The notes below the pieces were generated by a model, which saw only the letters and a program-made list of their open reading frames with translations, was not told where the DNA came from and ran no database searches. Positions 1-10,021 of a stretch of DNA of 64,000 nucleotides are shown one piece after another; within the stretch, counting starts at the first letter, position 1; each line of letters begins with the position of its first letter. Origin of the DNA: Diphasiastrum complanatum (lineage: Eukaryota; Streptophyta; Lycopodiopsida; Lycopodiales; Lycopodiaceae); contig CM055107.1 in the NCBI GenBank assembly GCA_029204225.1, positions 44,225,720 to 44,289,719 of the forward strand, written 5' to 3'. The position numbers and the translations under genes were made by a program.

Positions 1-179
1 TTTTGTGAGAGAAAAGCTTATTGGAGGTGAAATCTATTTGGAGCATGTCAACTCATCCTCTTGTATTGCCGAATCTACTCACCAAGCCTTTGAGCCAAAG
101 TGTTTCATCAAGCATAGATCTAATCTTGAGTTATATCAAGATCAATGCCCAAATCTTCATAGATATTTTTTAGGAGGAG
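1..179 (+). pseudogene. Ty1/copia RNase H C-terminal fragment
   Basis: This is the last ~60 codons of a copia polyprotein, cut by the window start. The frame beginning at base 2 reads FVREKLIGGEIYLEHVN and then CIA, the end of the copia RNase H domain, and it nearly matches the minus-strand element at 26619-27629. A one-base insertion near position 70 shifts the expected ADLLTKPLS motif out of frame, and the expected KHRSNL tail returns further on. A purine-rich tract (AGGAGGAG) lies just before the LTR at 180, as expected for plus-strand priming. It is a dead remnant; orientation and family are clear. Confidence 0.85.
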
Positions 180-923
180 TGTGAAGAATTGAAAAGATTA
201 CCTATGTTAGATATAGGGGTCTTATGTATTTTTACATCAAGCATCTAGGTGTAGGATGTTGATAGGAATAAATTTGGCATAGATGGCAAATTATGCATTT
301 CCACTTGTAATGCCACTATTGAGCCAAAATAGAGTAAGAGGCTAAACACGTGCCAATTAGAGTGTAGACAAGTGTAAAGCTTTTGTTTGATGAATTCCAA
401 GAGGTCCAATAGATTTAGAGGTGGAACCTTGTGAGGGTCAATAGGAAATTGAGGTGTGGCTTGAATTAGTTCCAATAGAATTAAGAGGTGCATGGATCAA
501 TGATCCAATAGGATCAAGAGGTGACAAAAATATGGTCCAATCATAGTTAAGCATAGTGGTAGCTCGTGGATCTACTAGTATCATTGTACTCGTCATTTTG
601 AATCTAATTGATTTGGTGATTTCATGGATTTTGTGAGTTATTGGATTTCTAGCTTTCTCTCTCTACCCGAGAGCTCATGATGCTTTTTCTCTCTCTGCCC
701 GAGGAGAGCAGCTTGTTTTTACTTAGATTATTTTTTGAATACTTCCCACACGTGTGTGAGTGAGAGTTGGAAGTGACTGAATGCATGTAGTAGTGTGTTT
801 TTTGCCATAGGATCTAAGATTGATCTTGAATCTCAATCTAGTCTTGATCTTGGTGCACTACACACCTTAGGAGATCACAGAGGTACATGTAGTGGACAGT
901 CCACACATGTGAAATTTCAACCA
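180..923 (+). mobile_element. 3' LTR of a Ty1/copia element (family shared with 25882-29714)
   Basis: The LTR begins TGTGAAGAATTG directly after the polypurine tract and ends near TTCAACCA. The same sequence in inverse orientation forms the LTRs at 25882-26600 and 29224-29714. It contains two CT-rich GAGAG/CTCTC stretches and the palindrome CACACGTGTG near 748, a G-box core that could be a promoter element. About 744 bp. Confidence 0.85.
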
Positions 924-2124
924 TCTCTAGAAATTCTATCATTTTTTTTATCCAATATGGAGACATTGTCTATATGTCCTACAAAACAAAACACAATCAC
1001 AAAATTATAATTTGATAGAAATCATATCTTATTGGTGAAAAGTTATTGATGAATTATATCTGTCACAAAAGATGTAATAAACTAAAATTTCATATCTCAA
1101 GTAAAAACAAAACAAAAGACAATATTTGAGCTTTGACCATATTTGATACTATTTAAGACAACAACCACATAATATCCTTTAACGTTCACTTTTGTTACAA
1201 ACTCCATTGATCGACCTGAACACATAGTATTGCCTTTGCAAGGCAAGGCCAAAAAATTTCATAACCACCAAAGTTTAAATAGTTTCTTATTATTCAAGCT
1301 TTTCCTATACATGTTCTTGCCCCATTCTGTGAAACAAATATGTGTCTTAGAATTAGAATAACAAATACATGTATGAAAACCTTTGTAAAGATGGCCCTCA
1401 TCAAGATCTATTATGAATCTTAAAGTCTATGAGAAAGTTTAAAGTCTAAGAAAAAAAATCAATACTACAAAGGAGTATGCCTTGGCACCCTTCAATCTTG
1501 GCAATTTCCTAACAACTAGCTACATTGTTGCGCGTAATTAATCATTTCCATTAAATTAAGCGGTTGAAAATCAGGCTTCCAATAGGCGATCAACAATTAT
1601 GCAAAGCGGAAAGTACTAGTTGTAATTTTTGTTTATACTGTTGTTTACTACAGTTCTTTATTAGAACCTGCAAAAATCAGGGATATCCTGACAATTTTTT
1701 ATAAGATTTTTTATGTCATAAATCTCAGATTTTACATGAGAAAATTGGTAAGTATAAGCACATCGCCCATTAAGAGCCATTACTCCTTAAGATATGGATC
1801 TTTTTTAGGGGAACCTCAAAAAAGTTTCCCAAGGATGTAAACTACTACTTGTGAGGGTCAATTGACCCTTATTATTTCTTTGCAAAGTTTTCTATGTAAA
1901 ATGAAAAATTTTTTATATAAAAAACATATTAGGCTTTCAAGATTTTATTAGGCACGAATATATCATCATTTCATTTTATACAAGTCTACAAGCTAGGTAT
2001 TGTTTTCGTACCATTTCTTTTTAGATTTCACTTTCACGATTGCATTCATTTCTAACTAAGAAAATGCCATACATTTTTAATAACTAAATGTGTCACTGTC
2101 ACGACTCACATCTTTAGGACATAG
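924..2124. other. AT-rich intergenic stretch, nothing recognised
   Basis: This lies between the copia LTR and the kinase gene. I see no reading frame of significance, no LTR ends and no RNA gene. It is the likely distal promoter region of the kinase gene, but no element can be fixed from sequence alone. Confidence 0.5.
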
Positions 2125-2127
2125 TCT

Positions 2128-2167
<40 letters not shown>
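2125..2167. repeat. (TC)n microsatellite
   Basis: A run of about 21 TC units broken once by CC. It lies roughly 500 bp upstream of the kinase exon; CT-rich tracts are common in plant 5' regions, but a function here is not shown. Confidence 0.95.
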
Positions 2168-2430
2168 GTAATTCACAGCTATGCTTTGAATATTTTTATA
2201 GCACTAGTGTCTCCTGAAGCAGTAAAATTCAAATAAATGAAATTAGACACGTGAACATCTCGCTTGCAAAGAAAAGATTAAACAATAGTTCACAACTTGG
2301 GAATAATTGCTTGACAAGTACAGCTTCTTTGGTGTTGGAGTTGAGTAGTAGTAGTTTCTGTGGCTTCATTTGGCACCATCTCGCCCTCTTTGTTCCACTG
2401 ACCATTCTCACAATAATATTATGCAGATCT

Positions 2431-2477
2431 AAGTTAACTTGATCTTGAGTTGGCAAGTTAACTTGATCTTGAGTTGC
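2431..2477. repeat. 24-bp tandem duplication
   Basis: The unit AAGTTAACTTGATCTTGAGT plus four bases occurs twice head to tail. The second copy ends in TTGCAGG, a possible splice acceptor. It lies in the region where the missing first exon(s) of the kinase gene should be. Confidence 0.85.
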
Positions 2478-2639
2478 AGGCACAGAATTGTTGCCTTCTG
2501 CCCCCTGGCTATGATTAGTGGGGATGGAGAATGGCTTGGGAGTCCAAAATTCACAATTTGTGGGTCGGCCAACCCATACTATAACCGAGTTAATTGCCCC
2601 CAACGCTCAGCCTGAGGAAGGAGAAAGGAACACATTTAA

Positions 2640-4146
2640 GCGCAATTTCTACCAAAATCATGCAGGTTTCTTCAACAACAGCTTTCTCCTGCAGAGGAGG
2701 TTGTGAAGAAATTAGATTACACCTTGATCACACCACGTGATGTTTCAGTTTCTTCAGGGACAGGCGCTGATCTTATTTGGCCTCAGTCAGCGTTAAAAGA
2801 GCTCCGTCGGGTGCTGAAGGCAGGGGGCACCTTAATCGAGGCCTGCCACAACGAGCACTGCCTCAAGGCGTATCTGAGGCAAGGTGAGAGGACTCTGGCA
2901 TTCTCCCAACTGCTGAAGGAAATCATGTGGTGCATGTCGGTTGTGTATCACTACAATAACATTAAAGGTTGTATGCCAGGAAACTCCGATATAGTCATGG
3001 ACGAGTTTCCTTTGGCCAAATTGGGAGCTTATAAGGAGCTGTACATGCTGCAAAAGGAAGCATCAACTGACGAGAAGGAACTTCTGACATCGCTCGACTT
3101 ATGGATTCAAAGCCATGTCTGTAGTGCCAAGGAATGTGGAAGGCCTGAACAGCAGCAGGCAAATGATTTTCTGTGTCTTGCGGCCCAAATTTTGAAGAGA
3201 AGGCGCTTGAATGATGAAGGGGCACCACGTGATGACGTTCGACCAGACCGCACATCTGTTCTCTGGATCACAGTCCCAGAAGCTTTGGAGGATGTTATGA
3301 AGATTGGGAAAGGTGCTTCTGCTACAGTGTTTGAGACGACCTGGTTGGGAGATAAGTATGCAAAGAAGGAATTTGATGGGTCCCGTACTCGTTTTGAAGA
3401 TGAAGTGAATGCTTTGGCAAAACTGAATCATCCGCACATTGTGAAAGTGTCAGCCTGTAACGTGGTTCAGGATTCTGAGGCGACGTGTTTCTTTCTTATG
3501 GACATAATGCCTCATGATTTACGCACTTGTATGAAGGAAAAGACGAATAGAAATGGACAATATAGTCTACCTTTCAAGATTTCAGCAGCGATTGATATAA
3601 TGCTCCAAATTTCAGAGGCAATGAGTTATGTACACTCTCAGGGAATGGTCCATCGTGATCTGAAGCCAGAGAACATTCTTGTCAAACCAGTAGATGATCC
3701 TGAGCTTGGTAACGAGGGATTTGTATTTGCAAAAGTGGCTGATTTTGGCCTCGCAAAGTCAAAGCGCGAAGTAACGGCATACTCTCACATGACAAAGGAT
3801 CAAGGTACCAGAAGGTGGATGGCGCCTGAGGTTTTTACGGCATATAATAATGATGATGAACACTTGGATGTTGCTTTTCCTCCAAAAGCTGATGTATACA
3901 GTTTTGGCATCGTCTGCTTTGAGATCCTGACAGGAAAGTTTCCCTTTCAGAATGTCCTTCTTAAGGACCTTTTTAAGCAGCTCACAGACCCGGAGAATCC
4001 GCTGAGGCCAGAACTTCCTGAGAGCTACCCAGAAAGCTTGGCATCTCTGATTCGTCAGTGTTGGCATACTGATCCTAGGAGAAGGCCTACATTCGTAGAG
4101 GTTTCTACACTGCTGAGATACCACAAAGGTCTACTGATGCTAACAG
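2640..4146 (+). CDS. Kinase exon of a DUF1221/MLKL-like protein kinase-lectin fusion
   Basis: The reading frame is open from 2640 and ends at a splice donor (ACAG|GTACAG) at 4146/4147. No ATG begins it: the frame enters from upstream, with a plausible acceptor at 2665 (CATGCAG|G), so the N-terminal exon is not identified. Counting codons from 2703, residues ~28-160 are helical (ALKELRRVLKAGG, LKEIMWCMSVVYHY) and resemble the N-terminal region of plant DUF1221/MLKL-like kinases. Residues ~195-475 are a complete kinase: glycine loop IGKGASATVF (201-210), likely lysine K222, alphaC glutamate E234, HRDLKPEN (317-324), DFG (347-349), APE (374-376). All catalytic residues are present, whereas known plant MLKL proteins have degenerate kinase sites. 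Without splicing the frame would end 14 bases past the donor. Kinase is certain; the DUF1221 assignment is moderate. Confidence 0.88.
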
Positions 4147-4337
4147 GTACAGAGTGTTCACTATAACAATTTCCACAGGGAACCATGTCTTGAACGACTA
4201 GAGATGAGTTGAAACTTGAGACTCTCAGGAAGATTGAGGGGGTTGGACGATATTAATGTTATGTCCTGTTTGATATTTGTGTGCTTCATCTTTACTGAAC
4301 ATGCTATTAATGATTTGGGTTTGCTCTTGTAAATTAG
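4147..4337 (+). other. Phase-1 intron joining kinase and lectin exons
   Basis: The donor is CAG|GTACAG and the acceptor TAAATTAG|AT. The upstream exon leaves one base (G) and the downstream exon supplies AT, making a GAT codon, and both frames stay open. The intron is 191 bp and T-rich toward its 3' end. Both retained frames would be broken if it were not removed. Confidence 0.75.
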
Positions 4338-5287
4338 ATGACGGCCAACTGGATCCTTGGATGGCAACCACGTTGCAATCTCTAACATTGATCCAAGCCA
4401 AGCAGGAGTTGTGTATCAACAAAGTCACCAACACCGGCTCTCCTTACTCTCTCTTCTACACCACCTTCGACGGCTCCTCGTGGACCACCGCCGTCCCCTT
4501 GCGCCATACCATGGCCAGTCCCAATGGCATGTCATTGGCTGATCATCACGGGACTCTTGTTGGGGTATCCCGAGAAGTACGTAGTAGAAGCTTATATTGG
4601 ACCACGTACAGCAGCTCATCGTGGTCACGAGCTCATCCCATGCAAGGCCAAACTTCACCCTCCCGGCCTGCAGTGGCCACCTTCCAGGATCGGCTCTACT
4701 GCCTCTACCGTGGCGAACGCAACGAGATTTGCTGCACATCTGCTGGCTCAAACCTGAACGATGGTTGGACTCCAGCAGTCATTGTGGGAGGCAATATCCG
4801 GACCAGCGATGGACCGGCCTTGGCAAGCTATGACAACCGCCTTATCTCTGTCATTCGTAGTAGCTATGACAACAATATCTACTGGGATTCTTTTGATGGT
4901 TCGGGTTGGCGTGGATATGAGCAACTTAAAGGAAAAACCAGTGGATCCCCAGCTGTTGCCGTCTACAAGGAACAGCTTTATTTGTGTGTCCTTGGCATGG
5001 ACAGTGGCAAAGGAGGGCTCTACTGGTTCAAACTCTCGGGCAGCAAGTGGTCATCCTTCTCCAAGGTCGACTGTAAACTTCGAATCCAGTGTGGTCCCTC
5101 CCTTGCTGTTTTCAACAATCAGCTTGTGTGCACCTTGCACGGTCGTGAAGATAAGTTGTACCACACCATCTTCGACGGAGGGAGTTGGAGTCAAGCCAGT
5201 AAGATCCCTTCTCAGTCCTCCTGTCATGGAGAACAAGGCCTTTGCAGCATCCACTCCAAGCTTTTCTGCGTGTACCCAGCCCTTTGA
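4338..5287 (+). CDS. Beta-propeller lectin exon (PLL/AAL-like) of the kinase fusion
   Basis: This exon encodes ~316 residues built from repeats of ~45-50. Each repeat has an outer strand such as LFYTTFDGSSW, LYWTTYSSSSW, IYWDSFDGSGW or LYHTIFDGGSW, and an inner pair such as GPALASYDNRL or GSPAVAVYKEQL. I count six outer-strand Trp motifs and seven inner pairs. The LDPW near the exon start could close the ring, giving a seven-bladed propeller like the Photorhabdus PLL lectins; six blades like Aleuria fucose lectin is the alternative. Such proteins bind fucose or related sugars between blades. There is no signal peptide, so the predicted product is intracellular. It ends with TGA at 5285-5287. 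If the intron is wrong, a separate lectin could start at an ATG at 4277, but that ATG lies inside the intron. Confidence 0.8.
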
Positions 5288-6111
5288 TAAGGAATCCAAA
5301 ACTTATGTGAACAACATGGGGCTTAAATCAGCTCCATTCTATCTCTCTCCCATTGAAAATTGATGGCATTCTTTGCATTATAACAACCTTGCATGAGTGA
5401 ATGAGAGCCGTTTGTAGGTTCTTTGAAGACCTTGTTGCAAATGGTAAGGAGAGGGAACGCACATGAGACGTACAGATTTTCGGATAAACAGGTTGCTCCA
5501 AGCTGGTTCTTCATTTTGAACTTTATGGACCTTACAACAAACATCATCAGGGACAAGGCATCCTCTATCCACAAAGCTTGTCTCACTTTCTGCTGGTATG
5601 TTAGCTCCATCAAGTCTACATTTGAGCTTATTATGTACACATTATTCTGAAAGGAATATCACAACGTTTGGATCATTTTGCTTGTGATGCATACCCCGAA
5701 AATCTCCACTTCATAATTTTCTCATCAAGCTTTTGTGAAGTTCATTGGGAATATAAACAAAAGATAGGGACTCAAACGCATGGAGATGAGAAACATCAAG
5801 TCCGCTCTTTGTCCGTACTTCTTAAGGTGAATAATTTGGAACTGCCACAATGGGTAGTTTATTATGCAAATACACATTTATCAATAGCTTCTTCGGAGAA
5901 GTACTTGCTCAAAGGTGCTTCAATAAGCTTGTTGCAACTTTACACAAGGTTTTATTCTTCCTCTTAGCAATGCCATTTTTGTTGAGGCATGAATCTTGTG
6001 GTAAAATGTCTTATTGTGGCTTTTTGTAGCAAAAACTATCGAAGTTGATTCAGTTTCCATGGGTCCACAGAGGTCTGAGTGGATCAAAACTAATGATTAA
6101 AGCACAGATAG
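5288..6111. other. 3' flank of the kinase-lectin gene, nothing recognised
   Basis: Presumed 3' UTR and intergenic DNA. Short open frames exist on both strands, but none shows a recognisable domain. No clear retroelement ends are seen. Confidence 0.5.
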
Positions 6112-6170
6112 ATTATTACTGTGTTGATTAATCGTACTGAAAGAACACGATTAATCAACACAGTAATAAT
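6112..6170. repeat. Perfect 24-bp inverted repeat with 11-nt loop
   Basis: The arms 6112-6135 and 6147-6170 are exactly complementary (24 of 24) and are separated by 11 bases. Pairing stops abruptly on both sides. The stem is AT-rich. It could be a miniature element remnant or a small-RNA hairpin, but it is shorter than typical plant miRNA foldbacks. Confidence 0.9.
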
Positions 6171-7443
6171 GCGCAAGCACTGCCACACAAGAACACGAAG
6201 GAGAATCACAAAGTATCCAAAAACGAGTGTTGTGTCTGCTCAGATCATTCTACATTATGTTCTTGTGATGGGTGCCCTCCAAGAATTGGCCCCTCCGTCC
6301 TGAGCAGAGAGTACTTAGAGGTCATTCCAAGAAGTCCTAATCCCGTCATACTTATCGGCCGTTTCCTTTCCTATTCAGCTGAATTCTAACGGTTATCCTA
6401 AGTGTGAATTGCTTATAACTAACAAGGTGGCTGCGGAGGACGAACACGTCAACCAGTCGATGTAGCAAGGAACCCTGCGATAGATTGTGCGCAAGCTTGT
6501 TGAGTGATTCCATGAGATACTCCCTCAACATATGCGGCATATATCAATATGCGGCATGTATATAAGTGAAGATGTACAAAACATTATGTATAAAGTATAG
6601 GAATCAGAGATAGAAAAGGACCCTCTCTGGACCTTGGTATCATGTCAGTGTAAAACCAGATAGGAGTACTCGTAGAAAAGCCTCATGGGCTACTTAGTTA
6701 AAGTAGTTTATAGGTATATAATAGTTTAAGTTAAAAGGGCCCAGTTTTTACTTCACATTGGCAAAGTGACAAGAGGACAAGGGCAAACCCTAAAAACCCT
6801 AGAAATGTTTATAAAGGCATATGCCACGATTAAACAAGGGGGGCCATTTTTGCTAGTATTGTTATGCTGCACAATGGTTATGGATCTTGCTTTTGCTCAT
6901 CTCTCTCTCTCTTTTAGTATGACTAACTTTTGTTGTATATCATGCTTCCTTTGCTTTGCTTGGATTGTGTTGTGTTTGCAGGTAGGGAAGGAGCTAAGGT
7001 TGTGGTGTGGAGTGATGGAGAGAAGATCCATCTTGGATAATGTAGTTTTACCTTCATGCTTTCTCATGGCATGAGGAATGGATGCTTAGTGCTTTGCTTA
7101 GCATAGATAGGTAAAAATTTAGAGTAAATGCAAAGTAGTAACTTCCACTTTCTCGGTGTGTTGTTGAGTAGCGTGTGCATAGCTTATGGCTTCATGCTTT
7201 TAGGAAAATGGCGAGAAGCTCATGAGCTCCACTCTCTACTCACCTCTCCCATTTAATTGGTATGAGGTTCGGAGAGGGCTCTACATTGTGATCTTTCCAT
7301 TTTTAGTTCCGTCAGAAGTAATGCACACTTAGCACCATTCCATAAGAGTGAGAGTGGGCATTTGCAAGAATCCATCGGTTGGTTGCTTACACACTCTCCC
7401 TTGGAAATGAATGAGGAGTAAACGGTAGAAATCTCACTACATA
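6171..7443. other. Unassigned region with possible LTR remnants
   Basis: ATATGCGGCAT is repeated at ~6530 and ~6548, followed by a TATATAA box (~6558) and then TTGGTATCATG at 6634-6644, which resembles a copia primer-binding site. This suggests the 3' end of an old LTR at ~6630. The stretch 6900-7440 holds a short CT-rich tract and no coding signal; its end may be gypsy LTR (see 7444). Confidence 0.35.
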
Positions 7444-7464
7444 TTTGGCGTCGTTGCCAGGGAG
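7444..7464 (+). other. Ty3/gypsy-type primer-binding site
   Basis: TTTGGCGTCGTTGCCAGGGA closely resembles the TGGCGCCGTTGCCGGGGA site that follows the 5' LTR of many plant Ty3/gypsy elements. It implies a plus-strand gypsy 5' LTR ending just before it. No gypsy coding sequence follows, so only a remnant is present. Confidence 0.6.
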
Positions 7465-8736
7465 AGGACATCCAACTCTCATTTCAATCTTTTGATAATG
7501 TTAAAGTAGGTAGAATGGGTTGTTTTTTGTTTCTTAAAGTAGGTAGACTAAGTAGATTAGAAATCTGAAATCTTTGAGTGATTGATCCATGCTTGCTTGA
7601 AAATGCATTGATTGATTTATTTCAAGCGTAAGATTAGTGCTGAGGGTGTAAACATCTTGCCCACAACTTTTCTTCAAGCTTAGCCTAAGAGACTATCCAT
7701 TTTGAGTAGAAACAGTGAAACCACGATGAATAAAAATTCACAAAAAGGGAAGTCTGAAGGATAAGCAACAGAGGGTTCACAACGGACCACCATGATACCA
7801 TGCTACAAACCTAAGGACATATCAGCAGTTTCAGCGAGGCACCAGTATGATATCCTGCCACCACAGGCGACCTAGCAGAAACTCGCCACTACGAGTCATC
7901 CGAGGAAGAAAAGCAGCGACTCAAGAGCCACGACGACTGAGCTTACTCGTCTCGCGTGTGACTCGCACTCACCAAACAAACATCAATCCAGACTTGACTC
8001 ACCAGCTCGCCTGTCGAAATTTGCCACCCGCCAGCTTGCTTATAGCCACTCGCCAGGCCATGAATCTCAACCGACCGGACCAACTCGTCAGGTGAAAGAA
8101 AGACCAAATCCTACCACGAGGATTAGAGGACCAAATGTTGTAATCTTTACAAGCTTTACTTCCGGCGCTATCGGCACCAGCTATGTCCTCGGCGCCAGCA
8201 GCGCCCCTGTTGCTCCCGGCGCCAAGTTCCTATGGCTGAAAATCTTTGATCGGTTCTAGCGGAGTCCAGAGAGCTCAGATCGATGTGCAATCACCTCACA
8301 CGATCTAGGCATGATTAAAGGAAGCCTGGGGATCAATAAAATCTAGAGAGAGAAAATGATTTTCTAGAAAGAGAAAATCCTAGAGAGAGAAAACGTGCTT
8401 TACCAGCTTGGGTAGAGTGCTTGGTATGAGGGGGAGTGCCGAATCACACCAATACTATAGGGGAGTGCGGGTTGCGACTCAGGGCGAGCTCCAACCAAGT
8501 CTCAGCCTCCCTTGCTGGAATGTTGTCATGGCTCTCGCCTTGACATGCTAGCGCCCCGGAGACTAGGGTCGGTCACACACTTGAAATGTAACCTTCTCAG
8601 ATTTATCAATAAAGTGGGATTTTCCTCAAACTGACTCTGATTACCTTCTGGGTTTCAGTGTTCGGTAAAAGCGCCAGTTGTAAGGCCGCTTTCAAAATTT
8701 TTAACTTGGCACATAGCTGAGGGTCGTATCCCGGGA
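7465..8736. other. Decayed retroelement sequence without coding signal
   Basis: TTAAAGTAGGTAGA occurs twice near 7505 and 7540. From ~8160 the DNA becomes GC-richer, with GGCGCCAG motifs. At 8340-8400 there are AGAGAGAAAA repeats, and near 8605 an AATAAAG polyadenylation-like signal. This looks like an old LTR (gypsy-like) ending around 8700 (AACTTGGCAC), but no second copy is present to prove it. Confidence 0.35.
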
Positions 8737-9250
8737 CGCCAGCGGTATGCCGTCGGGACCATTCGGTCCATGGCGCCAGCGGTATGCTGTCGGGACCATT
8801 TGGTCCAGGAACTGGTTGTTTCCATATCTGTCGCGGCTTGTGGTTCTGAGTATTCCTTGCATGAATGTGAATGGGTTAAGCTCTTGGGGAACGGGCTCTA
8901 ACCTGTCGGCTGAGTTGGATGGCTTGCTTGGGTGGATGTTACCTGTTTATGGCTGTCCAGTCTGGCGTGGCACCAGGTTGGCTTCCAGCGCTCGTGACGA
9001 AGCTTTCAGTTGGTTAAGTCTGATATAAGTCAGACCGCTTGCTTGGAATGGATGTTACTCGTTTGTAACGAAGCTTCGAGTTGGTTAAGTTTGATGTATG
9101 TCGGGCGGCTTGCTTGGAGGGAAGTCACCCACATCGGGACCCCCGATCTGGCATGGCGCCAGGTTGGATCTCAATGTTGGTTTTCGGAACTTCAAGTTGG
9201 TTAAGTCTGATCGTTGTTGGCGAGTTGGCTGCTTGTATGTCAAGTGGGTT
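8737..9250. repeat. Short tandem repeats, GC-richer block
   Basis: A 37-bp unit starting CGCCAGCGGTATGC is repeated at 8737-8773 and 8774-8810. Between ~8995 and ~9240 a second unit, around GTTGGTTAAGTCTGAT followed by GGCTTGCTTGG, recurs three times at irregular spacing. No conserved reading frame runs through it. Confidence 0.75.
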
Positions 9251-9654
9251 TGGATGGCAAGAGTTGAAGGCTGGGAAGCTAAGTCGTGGTTCCCGGCTCC
9301 CTTTGGGATGCCTGCACTACACCAAAGAACCACAAATAATCTTCGAACAACACCTTAAGAAAAACAAGTGGAAAGCGGCCGAGGCCACATGGCCCTGCCT
9401 TGGTTAAAACTTATTTTAAATAGGTTTGTTTTATGTAATATAATGAGGATATACAATATTTTTTATAGAATTTACCGATCATTACTAAAATTAAGTATCT
9501 TTGTATCGACAAAGATTGTATAGGTTGCATTTGTCGCATTTGTTGTTTTCTAAGCGGAGTTACATTTATGAACCTTACTAGGAGCTCGTTGCTTTCAATA
9601 CCAAAGATTGTCATTCGAGGACTATACTCTCCTTGATTTTTTAATCTCAACTAA

Positions 9655-10008
9655 TAAGCACAGTAGGATCTAGGTAACATTCATTAGCAATCCGAGCAAT
9701 CAGAACGTAAGCATAACACAATCATCTATCTGCAATCAAGAACACAATGACAATCTCAAGATCATTCAAAAGCGTGTCAATTCATTCGCATAGTATGTAC
9801 ATATATCCGCGTGTGTATGTTACACTCCAAGATTCCAAAAATGACTATGCCTACATGTCACTAACTAACGACTAACTACCACATCCTTCATGCCAAGATG
9901 ATGGCTAGAATTGCTACTGGTGCATACATGTTGATGGATGCATGACTCCCGTCATGCACCCGGTGCTCGATGCCCAAGATCGAGCACCTAATGTTGTGCA
10001 CCATCAAT
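9655..10008 (-). mobile_element. Probable 3' LTR of the copia remnant at 10022-11990
   Basis: Read on the minus strand, the pol fragment is followed by a purine-rich tract (AGATGGGGAT) and then TGATGGTGCACAAC, a typical copia LTR start. The far end is uncertain, near 9655. The other LTR is absent because the element is cut at 11990. Confidence 0.5.
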
Positions 10009-10021
10009 CCCCATCTCAATT

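Noticed and set aside
2229-2603. 124-codon minus-strand frame upstream of the kinase
   Set aside because: It contains the translated 24-bp duplication, has no domain and lies antisense to the expected 5' region.
4761-5363. 200-codon frame overlapping the lectin exon in another frame
   Set aside because: It is a shadow: the lectin frame has clear repeat structure and this one does not.
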